In this document: piece after piece, positions 39,366-49,228 of the stretch
Layout: the number at the start of each line of letters is the position of its first letter
How positions within the stretch are numbered: position 1 is the stretch's first letter
Assembly (NCBI RefSeq): GCF_903819335.1
Contig: NZ_CAIJDE010000048.1
Coordinates: forward strand, 20,997 to 84,996
Source of the DNA: Flavobacterium panici
GTDB lineage: Bacteria; Bacteroidota; Bacteroidia; Flavobacteriales; Flavobacteriaceae
Direction of reading: 5' to 3'
Length of the DNA: 64,000 bases
Made by a program: the position numbers and the translations under genes
Notes under the pieces: model-generated
The model's input: the letters and a program-made list of their open reading frames with translations, nothing else
Told to the model about the DNA's origin: nothing
The model's database searches: none

Positions 39366-42197
39366 TTATTCCAACTCTTTTTTCAAAAACTTAGCCGTAT
39401 AACTTTTTTTATTTTTCGCTACTTCTTCAGGAGTTCCTTTAGCGATTAATTGTCCGCCGCCTTTTCCGCCTTCAGGGCCAATATCAATAATATAATCCGC
39501 AAGTTTAATAACGTCCATATTATGTTCGATAACCAAGATCGTATTTCCTTTATCAACCAGTTTATTGATAACATCCATTAAAACGCGGATATCTTCAAAG
39601 TGCAATCCAGTTGTAGGTTCATCTAAAATATAGAAAGTATTACCAGTATCTTTTTTAGATAATTCTCCAGCCAGTTTGATACGCTGCGCTTCACCTCCAG
39701 AAAGTGTTGTACTTTGCTGACCAAGCGTAATATAACCTAAACCAACATCCTGAATTGTTTTTACTTTTCTGTGAATTTTCGGAATGTTTTCAAAAAACGG
39801 AACCGCTTCATCAACCGTCATATCCAATACATCAGAAATTGATTTTCCTTTGTATCGAATTTCCAATGTTTCTCTGTTAAAACGTTTTCCCTGACACGTT
39901 TCGCATTCTACATAAACATCTGGTAAAAAGTTCATTTCGATAGTTCTGACACCAGAACCTTCGCAGGTTTCGCAGCGTCCGCCTTTTACATTAAAGCTGA
40001 AACGTCCGGCTTTATAACCACGAATCATACTTTCAGAAGTCATGGTAAATAAGTTTCTGATTTCAGTAAAAACTTCGGTATAAGTTGCTGGGTTTGAACG
40101 AGGAGTTCTTCCAATCGGACTTTGATCTATATCAATTACTTTATCAATATGTTCTAAACCTTCAATCTTTTTATAAGGCTGTGGTTTTTTTACACCATTA
40201 AAATAATAAGCGTTCAAAATAGGGTAGAGAGTCTCATTAATCAAAGTTGATTTTCCACTTCCTGAAACTCCTGTAACGCAGATTAATTGTCCTAAAGGTA
40301 GTTCTATCGAAACATTTTTTAGATTATTTCCTGTTGCTCCGGTTAATTTTAAAAACTTTCCGTTTCCTTTTCTTCGCTCTTTCGGAATCTCTAATTTCAT
40401 CTTACCGTTCAAATATTGAGCGGTAATTGTGTTTGATTTTAAAGTTTCTGCAGGAGTCCCAATGCTGATAATTTCTCCTCCGTATTTTCCGGCTTTTGGA
40501 CCAATATCAATTACATAATCTGCAGTCTCGATCATGTCTTTGTCGTGTTCAACCACAATAACCGAGTTTCCAATATCACGTAATTGTTCCAGAGATTTGA
40601 TCAACTTCTCATTGTCTCTTTGGTGTAAACCAATACTTGGTTCATCCAAAATATATAAAACACCAACTAGCTGTGAACCAATTTGTGTTGCCAATCGAAT
40701 ACGTTGTGCTTCACCGCCCGAAAGTGATTTTGAACTTCGGCTTAAAGCCAAATAATTTAAACCAACATTCATTAAAAAGTTTAAACGATCTTTGATTTCT
40801 TTTACAACTTCAGAAGCAATTAAAAGCTGTTTATCAGTTAAATGCTTATTCAAATCCTGAAACCAAGCCGTTAAATCTGAAATATCCATATCACATAATT
40901 CTGTGATATTTTTTTCATTAACCCTGAAAAATAAGGCTTCTTTTTTAAGACGGGAACCATCGCAAACCGGACAGTTAATTTCGTCCATGAAATCTTTTGC
41001 CCAGCGTTTTATGCTTGTTGTCGCGCTTTCGTCATATTGATTTTTGATGAAGTTTGAAATTCCTTCAAAATCAATTTTATATTCTCTTGTTACGCCAAGA
41101 TCTTTTGAGTTGATGGCAAATTTATCTTTTCCTCCATACAAAATCATTTGCATGGCTTCTTCCGGAATTTTCTCAATTGGATCTGTAATCTTAAACCCAA
41201 ATTTTTCTCCAATAGTTTCTAACTGCTTAAAAATCCACGAAGATTTATATTCGCCAAGCGGAGCAAATCCACCGCTTTTAATTGATAATTTCGGATTTGG
41301 AATGATCTTTTTAACATTGATTTCGTGAACCGTTCCTAATCCGTTACAATGCGGACATGCACCTTTTGGAGAGTTGAAAGAAAATAAATTTGGTTCTGGA
41401 TTTTGATACGAAATTCCGGTTGTTGGACACATTAAATTTCTACTGAAATAACGAACTTCGTTTGTGTCCTGATCTAAAATCATTAATACATTTTCGCCAT
41501 GATGCATAGCTGTATTAATACTTTCAGCCAATCGTTTTTGATTGTCTTCGGTATTTTCAATCAACATTCTGTCGACTACAATTTCAATATCGTGAGTTTT
41601 GTAACGATCCAGTTTCATTCCTGCAACTAAATCCTGAACTTCACCATTTACACGGACTTTCAAAAATCCTTGTTTGGTAATTTGTTGGAATAATTCAGCA
41701 TAATGTCCTTTTCTGGCTTTAATTACCGGAGCAAGAATATTAATGCGTTTTCCATTATAATCCTGAATAATCAAATCCTTAATTTGTTCGTCAGAATACG
41801 AAACCATTTTCTCACCGGTGTTGTAACTGTAAGCGTCAGCACCACGAGCGTATAAAAGTCGAAGGAAATCATATATTTCAGTAATTGTTCCTACGGTTGA
41901 ACGCGGACTTTTACTAGTTGTTTTTTGTTCAATCGCGATAACCGGAGAAAGTCCGTCGATTTTATCAACATCTGGACGTTCTAATCCGCCAAGGAACTGC
42001 CTCGCATATGCAGAAAAAGTTTCTACATAACGACGTTGACCTTCAGCATAAATCGTATCAAACGCTAATGATGATTTTCCCGAACCTGAAAGACCTGTTA
42101 TAACAACAAGTTTTTCACGCGGAATAGAAATATCGATATTTTTTAGATTATGAACTCTTGCGCCAAGAACTTCAATAGTATTGTCTTTATCTAGCAT
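39366..42197 (-). CDS. uvrA: Excinuclease ABC subunit A
   Basis: 943 residues from ATG 42197. A TTG at 42209 would coincide with the predicted transcription start, so it is rejected. Two ABC modules: Walker A VITGLSGSGKSSLAFDT and CVTGVSGSGKSTLIN; signatures LSGGEAQRIRLATQIGSQL and LSGGEAQRIKLAGELS; Walker B YILDEPSIGLHQRD and YILDEPTTGLHFED. Zinc fingers are CPHCNGLG, CPVCDGSR and CETCEGSG...CETCQGKR. It is the damage-recognition ATPase of nucleotide excision repair, with UvrB. The gene is single; uvrB and uvrC are not in the window. Confidence 0.97.
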   Translation of the reverse strand: MLDKDNTIEVLGARVHNLKNIDISIPREKLVVITGLSGSGKSSLAFDTIYAEGQRRYVETFSAYARQFLGGLERPDVDKIDGLSPVIAIEQKTTSKSPRSTVGTITEIYDFLRLLYARGADAYSYNTGEKMVSYSDEQIKDLIIQDYNGKRINILAPVIKARKGHYAELFQQITKQGFLKVRVNGEVQDLVAGMKLDRYKTHDIEIVVDRMLIENTEDNQKRLAESINTAMHHGENVLMILDQDTNEVRYFSRNLMCPTTGISYQNPEPNLFSFNSPKGACPHCNGLGTVHEINVKKIIPNPKLSIKSGGFAPLGEYKSSWIFKQLETIGEKFGFKITDPIEKIPEEAMQMILYGGKDKFAINSKDLGVTREYKIDFEGISNFIKNQYDESATTSIKRWAKDFMDEINCPVCDGSRLKKEALFFRVNEKNITELCDMDISDLTAWFQDLNKHLTDKQLLIASEVVKEIKDRLNFLMNVGLNYLALSRSSKSLSGGEAQRIRLATQIGSQLVGVLYILDEPSIGLHQRDNEKLIKSLEQLRDIGNSVIVVEHDKDMIETADYVIDIGPKAGKYGGEIISIGTPAETLKSNTITAQYLNGKMKLEIPKERRKGNGKFLKLTGATGNNLKNVSIELPLGQLICVTGVSGSGKSTLINETLYPILNAYYFNGVKKPQPYKKIEGLEHIDKVIDIDQSPIGRTPRSNPATYTEVFTEIRNLFTMTSESMIRGYKAGRFSFNVKGGRCETCEGSGVRTIEMNFLPDVYVECETCQGKRFNRETLEIRYKGKSISDVLDMTVDEAVPFFENIPKIHRKVKTIQDVGLGYITLGQQSTTLSGGEAQRIKLAGELSKKDTGNTFYILDEPTTGLHFEDIRVLMDVINKLVDKGNTILVIEHNMDVIKLADYIIDIGPEGGKGGGQLIAKGTPEEVAKNKKSYTAKFLKKELE

Positions 42198-42213
42198 AAA
42201 TTTGAGCAAAACG

Positions 42214-42221
42214 CAAAGTTA
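42214..42221 (-). promoter_or_regulatory. TAnnTTTG promoter of uvrA
   Basis: TAACTTTG on the minus strand, 16 nt before ATG 42197. It supports the ATG start over the upstream TTG. Confidence 0.5.
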
Positions 42222-42298
42222 CCACTTTGATTTGTTCTTTTAGTACTAGAGTATAGAAGTTTATGTTAAAAATTGTAACAAAATAACGCTAGCCTAAA

Positions 42299-43252
42299 CT
42301 AGCGTTTTCTTTTTCTTGTTGCCATGTATTCTTCGATAGCTTCTTTGGTTGTGTACCAGTTTCGGCCTTCTTTATAAGCGTCAATTTTTCCTGTTCTGGC
42401 CAATAAACTTACATATTCCTGACCATAAGTGGCTTCTGGCTCGCTTACGATATTTATGATAGGCTGATAATCATAACTGCTACCCGGCATTGCGGTTAAA
42501 TATATATTTAAAGTTCGCTCTAATGCCTGACACATCAAAAGGGTTAGTTTTTGATAATTGCCATTGTTTGCCTGATTTAGTGCTTCGTAATATTTCTTTC
42601 TATCGTTTTTAAGAACAATTGCCGGCGGAAAACCACAGCGCATTAATAACAGATTCATGCTTAAACGAACAGTACGCCCGTTTCCATCAAAAAATGGATG
42701 TATCCACACTAATTTATGATGATAAATAGTGGCTAGTTCTATATCGTTTAAACCTAAAGGATTTGTATTGACAAACTCAATTAATTCATCTAAAAGATCT
42801 GAAACTTTATTGGCGTTTGGAGGCATAAAATTAGCTCCCGAAATTCGAACGCCGCCATTTCGTAAACGACCTGCAAAATCATCTTCGATAGAACGTAAAA
42901 CTAAACCATGAATGGAAAGAATATCGATGCTTCGAAGTTTATAATTATCATCAACAATTGAATACAAATAATCAATTGCTTTATCGTGATTGTGTGTTTC
43001 AAAATGTTCCCGAAGCGATTTTCCTTTTATGGTGATTCCTTCCTGAATTACCATTTGGGTTTCGCGCAAACTCATTGTGTTTCCTTCAATACTGTTTGAA
43101 TTGTAGGTCCATTCGAGTGATAGGCTTTCGCGAATTTTGTGTAAAGCGATATTGGGCAGTGGTCTGCTGTTTTGCAAATCAAGCCTTTTTTGGTACAATC
43201 GATCAAATGTCGATTGAAATTCTTCTCTGTATGTTAAGTCAATGTTCCACAT
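42299..43252 (-). CDS. Fic-domain protein with inhibitory helix and C-terminal HTH
   Basis: 317 residues. The Fic catalytic motif is HPFFDGNGR with H185, so AMP transfer from ATP to a target hydroxyl is expected. The N-terminal inhibitory motif S52-x-x-x-E56-G57 (NSIEGN) marks a class II, self-inhibited Fic. The C-terminal about 50 residues (PEATYGQEYVSLLARTGKIDAYKEGRNWYTTKEAIEEYM) look like an excisionase/HTH_17 DNA-binding domain. Its own promoter carries paired TATCsGATA operators, which suggests self-repression. It has a very short predicted leader. Confidence 0.9.
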   Translation of the reverse strand: MWNIDLTYREEFQSTFDRLYQKRLDLQNSRPLPNIALHKIRESLSLEWTYNSNSIEGNTMSLRETQMVIQEGITIKGKSLREHFETHNHDKAIDYLYSIVDDNYKLRSIDILSIHGLVLRSIEDDFAGRLRNGGVRISGANFMPPNANKVSDLLDELIEFVNTNPLGLNDIELATIYHHKLVWIHPFFDGNGRTVRLSMNLLLMRCGFPPAIVLKNDRKKYYEALNQANNGNYQKLTLLMCQALERTLNIYLTAMPGSSYDYQPIINIVSEPEATYGQEYVSLLARTGKIDAYKEGRNWYTTKEAIEEYMATRKRKR

Positions 43253-43259
43253 AATCCTA

Positions 43260-43314
43260 CAAAAGTACTTCTTAATATCGGATACTCCAAATTTTTAACT
43301 TATCCGATATTAAG
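43260..43314 (-). promoter_or_regulatory. Fic promoter with paired palindromic operators
   Basis: The -7 element TACTTTTG is at 43260-43267 (minus). Perfect 14-bp inverted arms at 43271-43284 and 43301-43314 each contain TATCsGATA, a near-palindromic half site. The near arm ends 3 nt upstream of the -7 element, so binding there would block RNA polymerase. The far arm lies just after the ClC stop codon. Confidence 0.6.
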
Positions 43315-43315
43315 C

Positions 43316-45100
43316 TTATTCTATTGTCATGGAACGGAGTTTCATTCTGTAGGCTTCAAGTGCAATAGACTTGGAGATCATACCGAAATATTTTTCATTT
43401 CGTAAAACGGGAAGAAAAGCAGTTTTAGATCTTTCGAATTTGGTCATTACAATCTCCATACTGTCATTTGAAGAAATTGTAGCCGGCGGAGTTTTCATCA
43501 CATCTTTGATCAAAGTATATTTTACGCGGTACGCATTAAAGATAATTTCTCGAATATCATTAAAATGTACCACACCAACAAGTTCTCGTTCATTATCTAC
43601 AACAGCAAAAATTACCTGATTGGAGTGCGAAATAAGATCTACCAATTTACTTAAATGTTCTTCTGGAGAAACCGTTAAATAATCGGTTTGGATTATCGTG
43701 TCGATATCTAAAGTCGATAAAATATTAGAATCTTTATTGCTGGTAAAAGCATGACCTTTTTTAGCCAGATTTTTTACGTCAAGCGAATATTTTTCAAAAC
43801 GTTTAGAAATCGCAAAACTAATTGATGAAACAATCATAAGCGGAATCATCAATCCATAACCTCCGGTAATTTCTGCAATAAGGAAAATCGCGGTAAGCGG
43901 CGCATGAAATAATCCGCTCAGGATTCCGGCCATTCCAACCATTGTAAAATTACTTATTGGTAGTTTTGCTAAACCAGTCAGAATGATAAATTTAGAAAAG
44001 AAATAACCCAGATAAGAACCTAAAAATAAGGAAGGAGCAAAGTTTCCACCGTTTCCACCACTTCCAATTGTAAGTCCCGAAGCAAATACTTTTATCATCA
44101 TGGTACAGCCCACAAAAAGCAGTAAAACCCATTGATTGTTTCTCCAGCTGGCAAATAAAGTATTGTCTAATAATTGCCCGGGATCAGTTTCTGATAGGAT
44201 TTTGATACTTTCGTAACCTTCACCAAACAATGTTGGGAAGATAAAAATAAGAAGTGCCAAAAGCGAAGAACCAATCAGGGCTTTTTTATAAGGACCCATT
44301 TTTAGTTCTGAAAAATAATGCTCTACTTTTTGAAAATTTCTAGAGTAATAAACCGCAATTGCGCCTGTTAAAACACCTAAAATTACATAGAAGGGAATAT
44401 TATGATAATCAAAAGTTTCTTGTTTTTTGAAAGATAAAAGAATGCTTTCGTCTAATACAATTGCCGAGACCAAAGCTCCGGTCGCTGCCGAAATCATAAT
44501 TGGCGTAAAAGCCGAAATACTAACATCGACCAGAAGAACTTCTATAGCAAAAAGAACTCCGGCAATTGGTGCATTAAAAGCTGCCGAAATTCCAGCCGCA
44601 ACCCCGCAGCCAATTAGCAAAGTTCTGTCTTTATAAGCTAATTTATAATTCTGTGCATAGTTGGAACCAAAAGCAGCTCCCGTAATTACAATTGGGCTTT
44701 CTAAACCTGCTGATCCTCCTAAACCGACAGTCAAAGAGCTTGTAACAATCTGCGCATACATTTGCTTTTTCGGAATTATACTTGCCTTTTTGGCAACAGC
44801 ATATAATATTTGTGAAGTCCCTTTTTGGATAGTTCCGTTTAAAACTTTTTTAACCACCAAAACAGTCAGTAAAATACCAATTATAGGCAGGATACTATTA
44901 ATGAAACCTAATTTTAAAATTCCGCTAAGGTAAGTTGCAAATGAAAAAACGCTATGCGCAAATGTTTTTAAAATAATTACTGCAAACGCACACGAAATTC
45001 CGACCAAAACACTGGATAAAAAAATGAATTGCTTTGGTGTCAAAATAGATTGAGCCAAAGCAATAATGCTTTCTAATCTTCGGAAAAGTTTTTTTATCAT
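43316..45100 (-). CDS. ClC chloride channel/transporter with CBS pair
   Basis: 594 residues. Membrane part to about 430 with ClC motifs: GLGGSAGLESPIVITGAAFG (gating Glu kept in GLESP), CGVAAGISAAFNAPIAGVLFAIEV, GSGGNGGNFAPSLFLGSYLGYF and GMAGILSGLFHAPLTAIFLIAEITGGY. Two CBS domains follow (about 460-585). It moves chloride or a similar anion across the inner membrane, possibly coupled to protons; the CBS pair may sense adenine nucleotides. It is upstream of the Fic gene in the same direction. Confidence 0.93.
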   Translation of the reverse strand: MIKKLFRRLESIIALAQSILTPKQFIFLSSVLVGISCAFAVIILKTFAHSVFSFATYLSGILKLGFINSILPIIGILLTVLVVKKVLNGTIQKGTSQILYAVAKKASIIPKKQMYAQIVTSSLTVGLGGSAGLESPIVITGAAFGSNYAQNYKLAYKDRTLLIGCGVAAGISAAFNAPIAGVLFAIEVLLVDVSISAFTPIMISAATGALVSAIVLDESILLSFKKQETFDYHNIPFYVILGVLTGAIAVYYSRNFQKVEHYFSELKMGPYKKALIGSSLLALLIFIFPTLFGEGYESIKILSETDPGQLLDNTLFASWRNNQWVLLLFVGCTMMIKVFASGLTIGSGGNGGNFAPSLFLGSYLGYFFSKFIILTGLAKLPISNFTMVGMAGILSGLFHAPLTAIFLIAEITGGYGLMIPLMIVSSISFAISKRFEKYSLDVKNLAKKGHAFTSNKDSNILSTLDIDTIIQTDYLTVSPEEHLSKLVDLISHSNQVIFAVVDNERELVGVVHFNDIREIIFNAYRVKYTLIKDVMKTPPATISSNDSMEIVMTKFERSKTAFLPVLRNEKYFGMISKSIALEAYRMKLRSMTIE

Positions 45101-45185
45101 TGTATTTTTAAAAAAGTTACGGAGAATGCAAATTTAGCTTTAAACATTCGATTTTGTCAAATTTTTCTACTAAAATCTTTTTGCT

Positions 45186-46868
45186 TTAAAATCCCGCAGC
45201 TTTGTCATCACCACGAAAATCGGCACCTCCTTCAAGAGTATTATCCGGCAAAACCAAAATAGCATCCACTTTACCAATTACAGGTGTCGTTTTTTCGTTG
45301 ATCAAATATCCTTTTGCTTTTAAACTTTCAATCGTATTATAATTGAACGTATTTGGCTCAAACGTAATAAGATCCGGAAGCCATTGATGATGAAAGCGTG
45401 GTGCATTTACTGCTGCCTGCATACTTAAATTATATTCGTAAACATTCAAAATAGTCTGCAATACAGATGTTATAATTGTAGATCCGCCCGGAGAACCTAC
45501 AACCATGAATAATTTCCCGTTTTTCTCTACAATTGTCGGCGTCATGGAACTTAGCATTCTTTTTTGAGGAGCAATGCTGTTTGCTTCGTTTCCAACTAAT
45601 CCAAACATATTTGGTGATCCCGGTTTTGCACTAAAATCATCCATTTCGTTGTTTAAGAAAAAGCCTAATTCATCACAATAATATTTAGATCCAAAACCGT
45701 CATTTATTGTTGTAGTTGCAGAAACAGCGTTTCCAAATTGATCGACAATTGAATAATGTGTTGTTTCGGTACTTTCGTTATACGTAATTTTTCCTTCTTT
45801 TATTTCTGATGATAATGAAGCTTTTTCGGAATCAAAATTTGACATTCTTTCTTTTAAATAAGAATCTGATAAAAGACCTTTAATTGGAATTTTTACAAAA
45901 TCAGGATCTCCTAAAAATTGGCTTCTATCGGCGTAAGCCCTTCTTTCTGCTTCAACAATTACCTGAATTGACTGTTCAGAATTGTGTCCCATTTTTGATA
46001 AATAAAACGGAGAAATCATTTTTAGAATCTGTGCCAGACAAATACCGCCGCTGCTAGGAGGAGCCATCGAAGTAATTTTTAAATCTTTATAATCAAACTG
46101 CAATGGATTTCTCCACTTTGCTTCATAAGATGCTAAATCTTTAAGCGTTATAATACCGCCTTTTTTCTTCAGATAATCAACTAAAACCTGGGCAGTTTTG
46201 CCTTTGTAGAATTCATCTTTACCGCCTTTTAAAATTCGTTTAAGCGTGCTGGCAAGCGCAGGATATTTTATTGTGTCACCTTCTTTGAATTTTCCGGCCA
46301 TTAAGGTAGTTGGCCCATTTGCTTTTACAATGGCATCATGATAATTCTCAAGCTGTTTTTGTTGTTTTAGGGTTACAACGACACCCTTTTCTGCAAGTGC
46401 TATAACTGGTTTCAGGATTTCTGAAATTGGCAGAGAACCAAATTTTTTATGAACGGCAAAAACTCCGGCGATAGTTCCGGGAACACCAATAGCTAAAGGA
46501 GTTTCGGTACTTTTTCCGGGAATTACATTTCCGTCTTTGTCCAGAAACATATTTTTTGTTGCGGCAAGCGGTGCTTTTTCGCGGTAATCTAAACTTCCAA
46601 CTTCTCCGTTTGCTTTTCGGTATACCATAAATCCGCCGCCGCCAAGATTTCCGGCATATGGATAGGCAACTGCAAGGGCTAATTCTGTTGCGGCCATGGC
46701 GTCAAATGCATTACCGCCTTTTTTCATTATTTCTACGCCAATTTTTGAAGCTTCAGCACGAGCCGAAACGACCATTGCTTTTGAAGCGGTTAAACCAGTT
46801 GGTGAGGCTGTGTGTTGTGCAAAATTGTAAAAGGATATAAAATAAATAAGAAGTGAAATTTTTTTCAT
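45186..46868 (-). CDS. ggt: Gamma-glutamyltransferase
   Basis: 560 residues from ATG 46868 (MKKISLLIYFISFYNFAQ). A longer reading from 46970 would overlap the acpH gene and lacks a signal-peptide-like start. The proenzyme is secreted to the periplasm and cuts itself before the catalytic threonine, T369 in TETTHYSIVD. Other motifs: NAFDAMAATELALAVAYPYAGNLGGGGFMVYR, SMAPPSSGGICLAQIL, NNEMDDF and GSPGGSTIITSVLQTI. It hydrolyses glutathione or transfers its gamma-glutamyl group. It lies 31 nt after the acpH stop. Confidence 0.95.
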   Translation of the reverse strand: MKKISLLIYFISFYNFAQHTASPTGLTASKAMVVSARAEASKIGVEIMKKGGNAFDAMAATELALAVAYPYAGNLGGGGFMVYRKANGEVGSLDYREKAPLAATKNMFLDKDGNVIPGKSTETPLAIGVPGTIAGVFAVHKKFGSLPISEILKPVIALAEKGVVVTLKQQKQLENYHDAIVKANGPTTLMAGKFKEGDTIKYPALASTLKRILKGGKDEFYKGKTAQVLVDYLKKKGGIITLKDLASYEAKWRNPLQFDYKDLKITSMAPPSSGGICLAQILKMISPFYLSKMGHNSEQSIQVIVEAERRAYADRSQFLGDPDFVKIPIKGLLSDSYLKERMSNFDSEKASLSSEIKEGKITYNESTETTHYSIVDQFGNAVSATTTINDGFGSKYYCDELGFFLNNEMDDFSAKPGSPNMFGLVGNEANSIAPQKRMLSSMTPTIVEKNGKLFMVVGSPGGSTIITSVLQTILNVYEYNLSMQAAVNAPRFHHQWLPDLITFEPNTFNYNTIESLKAKGYLINEKTTPVIGKVDAILVLPDNTLEGGADFRGDDKAAGF

Positions 46869-46899
46869 AACAAGAACATATTTTATAAAATGGTTAGGT

Positions 46900-47484
46900 T
46901 TATAAGGAAAGTAATTTTTGTTTGGCTTGTTGTTGAATGTCCTCAAAAAAAAGAGTGAATTCCTGTTCAAATTCTGTATAAAATTCTTTTAATTCTTCAC
47001 TGGCAAACTGCATTTTAGAAACATTTCTAGATCTTCTGTCCATCTGGGTTAAAATTTGATGGATTCCTTCGACAGTTCTGTAGCTTAAAAGCCAGTTTCT
47101 TTCTATCATATAAGGCATTAAGCCTTGGGTTTTTTCGGTTAAAACAGCATAGTTTTCGTGCAGTGAATTGTAAAAACGATTGATGAAGTCTTCTAATTTT
47201 TCATCGGAATAATTCGACCAGTTTTTAGCTAAAAAGTGATCGTAAACAATATCTATAATTACTCCGGAATAGTGGTGGTATTTTTCGTGAAGACGTCTGG
47301 TGCTTTGTCTAAAAATATCGTGAGAGTCTGTGTAAGTGTCTATAAAGCGGTGTAAAAGAATTCCTTTTTGAACATCTTGCGGAAAATGCTCAAACTTTTT
47401 TCCGCGAATGCCATCAGCCATAAAATTGCCAATTTTGATTAAATCATTATCACCGGAAAGATATATATGGGCTAAGAAATTCAT
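46900..47484 (-). CDS. acpH: Acyl carrier protein phosphodiesterase
   Basis: 194 residues. MNFLAHIYLSGDNDLIKIGNFMADGIRG is the family start, followed by QKGILLHRFIDTYTDSH, which carries the metal-binding His/Asp set typical of the HD-like AcpH fold (DUF479), and IVYDHFLAKNW. It removes the phosphopantetheine group from holo-ACP. It is followed at 31 nt by ggt. Confidence 0.88.
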   Translation of the reverse strand: MNFLAHIYLSGDNDLIKIGNFMADGIRGKKFEHFPQDVQKGILLHRFIDTYTDSHDIFRQSTRRLHEKYHHYSGVIIDIVYDHFLAKNWSNYSDEKLEDFINRFYNSLHENYAVLTEKTQGLMPYMIERNWLLSYRTVEGIHQILTQMDRRSRNVSKMQFASEELKEFYTEFEQEFTLFFEDIQQQAKQKLLSL

Positions 47485-47570
47485 TTTTTCTAAAGTTGCT
47501 AAGGTTCTGAGTTACTCAGTCACTAAGTTATTTTAGTAAATGTATAAAAACTTTTTTAAATCATTTTGTT

Positions 47571-47738
47571 ATAAAATAGTCACTATTTTACTTAAATATT
47601 TAAGGTATTAAAAAAACATTAGCATCTTATCATCTAAGAGCCTTGATAATTATGATAAAATAATCAGAGATTTTACTTGAATATTTAAAGTAGAAAAAAA
47701 ACTTAGCCTCGTAGAACCTCATAAGCTTAGTAACTTTT
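47571..47738 (+). repeat. Imperfect direct repeat upstream of glmM
   Basis: Segments beginning at 47571 and 47655 (both ATAAAATA.TCA..., then TTTTACTT.AATATTTAA.GTA) are about 84 bp apart and clearly related. Small dyads containing CTTAG and CTAAG follow. No ORF was found in the 289-nt gap. Confidence 0.5.
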
Positions 47739-47739
47739 T

Positions 47740-47747
47740 TATATTTG
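47740..47747 (+). promoter_or_regulatory. TAnnTTTG promoter of glmM
   Basis: TATATTTG, perfect match, 26 nt before the ATG at 47774. Confidence 0.5.
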
Positions 47748-47773
47748 TAATAAAATAACCATAACTCACAAAG

Positions 47774-49162
47774 ATGACTTTAATAAAATCGATTTCAGGA
47801 ATACGAGGAACAATCGGTGGAAAAGTGGGAGATAACCTGACTCCTGTTGACGCTGTAAAATTTGCATCGGCATACGGAACTTTTCTTAAAAACAATACTT
47901 CAAAAGAAAAACTAACAGTTGTAATAGGCCGCGATGCTAGAATTTCGGGACCTATGATTCATAATCTTGTTGTAAATACTTTAATAGGTTTAGGAATTAA
48001 TGTAATTGATTTGGGACTTTCTACAACGCCTACAGTTGAAGTTGCGGTTCCTCTTGAAAAAGCAGATGGAGGAATTATTTTAACGGCATCTCATAATCCA
48101 AAACAATGGAATGCTTTGAAATTATTGAATGAAAAAGGAGAATTTTTAAGCGGAGATGATGGTGCTAAAATTCTTGAAATTGCCGAAGCTGAAGCTTTTG
48201 ATTTCTCTGATGTTGATAATCTTGGAGAAATTACACTGAATGACGCCTACATGGATATTCATATTGACGAAGTGTTGAATTTACCTTTAGTTGATGTTCA
48301 GGCTGTAAAAGATGCTAAGTTTAAAGTTGTTGTGGATGGAGTGAATTCTTCAGGCGGAATTATTATTCCAAACTTGTTAGAACTAATGGGCGTTGAAGTG
48401 GTAAAATTATACTGCGAACCAAACGGACATTTTCCGCATAATCCGGAACCTTTAAAAGAGCATTTAACGGATATTTCTGAATTAGTTGTAAAAGAAAAAG
48501 CGCATTTAGGAATTGTTGTTGATCCAGATGTTGATCGTTTGGCTTTTATTAGTGAAGATGGTGAAATGTTTGGTGAAGAATATACATTGGTTGCCTGCGC
48601 AGATTATGTTTTGAGTAAAACTCCGGGAAATACAGTTTCGAATATGTCTTCGTCCCGTGCATTGCGTGACGTTACAAACGGACATAACGGAAAATATGAA
48701 GCAAGTGCAGTAGGAGAGGTGAATGTTGTTGAATTAATGAAAAAGAATAATGCGGTTATTGGCGGTGAAGGTAACGGCGGAATTATTTATCCTGAATTGC
48801 ATTACGGACGTGACAGTTTGGTAGGAGTAGCTTTGTTTTTAACGCATTTAGCCAATAAAAAAATATCAGTATCTGCATTGAGAGCTTCATATCCGGAATA
48901 TTATATGAGCAAAAATAAAATTGAATTAACTCCTCAAATTGATGTTGATGCCATTTTAACGGCTATGACAGAGAAATATAAAAACGAAGATATTTCGACA
49001 ATTGACGGCGTTAAAATTGATTTTGCTAATGAATGGGTTCATTTAAGAAAATCGAATACGGAACCAATTATTCGAATCTATACAGAAGCGCCTTCGCAAA
49101 AAGAAGCTGATACTTTAGCACTTCGTATTATTGATGAAATAAAAGAGATTGCAGGAATATAA
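47774..49162 (+). CDS. glmM: Phosphoglucosamine mutase
   Basis: 462 residues of the alpha-D-phosphohexomutase family. The active-site serine loop is LTASHNPKQWNALKLLN with S106. The metal loop is VVDPDVDRLAFI, the sugar loop GGEGNGGIIYPE, and the phosphate loop RKSNTEPIIRIY. Proteins of this type in Bacteroidota are annotated GlmM and convert glucosamine-6-phosphate to glucosamine-1-phosphate for peptidoglycan and LPS. A phosphomannomutase role is possible from sequence alone. It is monocistronic with a strong terminator. Confidence 0.88.
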   Translation: MTLIKSISGIRGTIGGKVGDNLTPVDAVKFASAYGTFLKNNTSKEKLTVVIGRDARISGPMIHNLVVNTLIGLGINVIDLGLSTTPTVEVAVPLEKADGGIILTASHNPKQWNALKLLNEKGEFLSGDDGAKILEIAEAEAFDFSDVDNLGEITLNDAYMDIHIDEVLNLPLVDVQAVKDAKFKVVVDGVNSSGGIIIPNLLELMGVEVVKLYCEPNGHFPHNPEPLKEHLTDISELVVKEKAHLGIVVDPDVDRLAFISEDGEMFGEEYTLVACADYVLSKTPGNTVSNMSSSRALRDVTNGHNGKYEASAVGEVNVVELMKKNNAVIGGEGNGGIIYPELHYGRDSLVGVALFLTHLANKKISVSALRASYPEYYMSKNKIELTPQIDVDAILTAMTEKYKNEDISTIDGVKIDFANEWVHLRKSNTEPIIRIYTEAPSQKEADTLALRIIDEIKEIAGI

Positions 49163-49181
49163 ATTTTGCAATGAGAAATAA

Positions 49182-49216
49182 AAAAGCGCCTTTCATTTAT
49201 TTGAAAGGCGCTTTTT
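49182..49216. terminator. Bidirectional terminator glmM / GH128
   Basis: Perfect stem of about 15 bp around AGCGCCTTTCA / TGAAAGGCGCT with A and T tracts on both sides, between convergent genes. Confidence 0.9.
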
Positions 49217-49228
49217 GTATAGTTAAAT

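Noticed and set aside
40534..41328. Plus-strand ORFs inside uvrA
   Set aside because: They are antisense shadows of a full-length, well-conserved uvrA with all motifs.
46869..46970. Longer N-terminus for gamma-glutamyltransferase
   Set aside because: It would overlap the acpH gene, and the internal ATG at 46868 begins a clean signal peptide.
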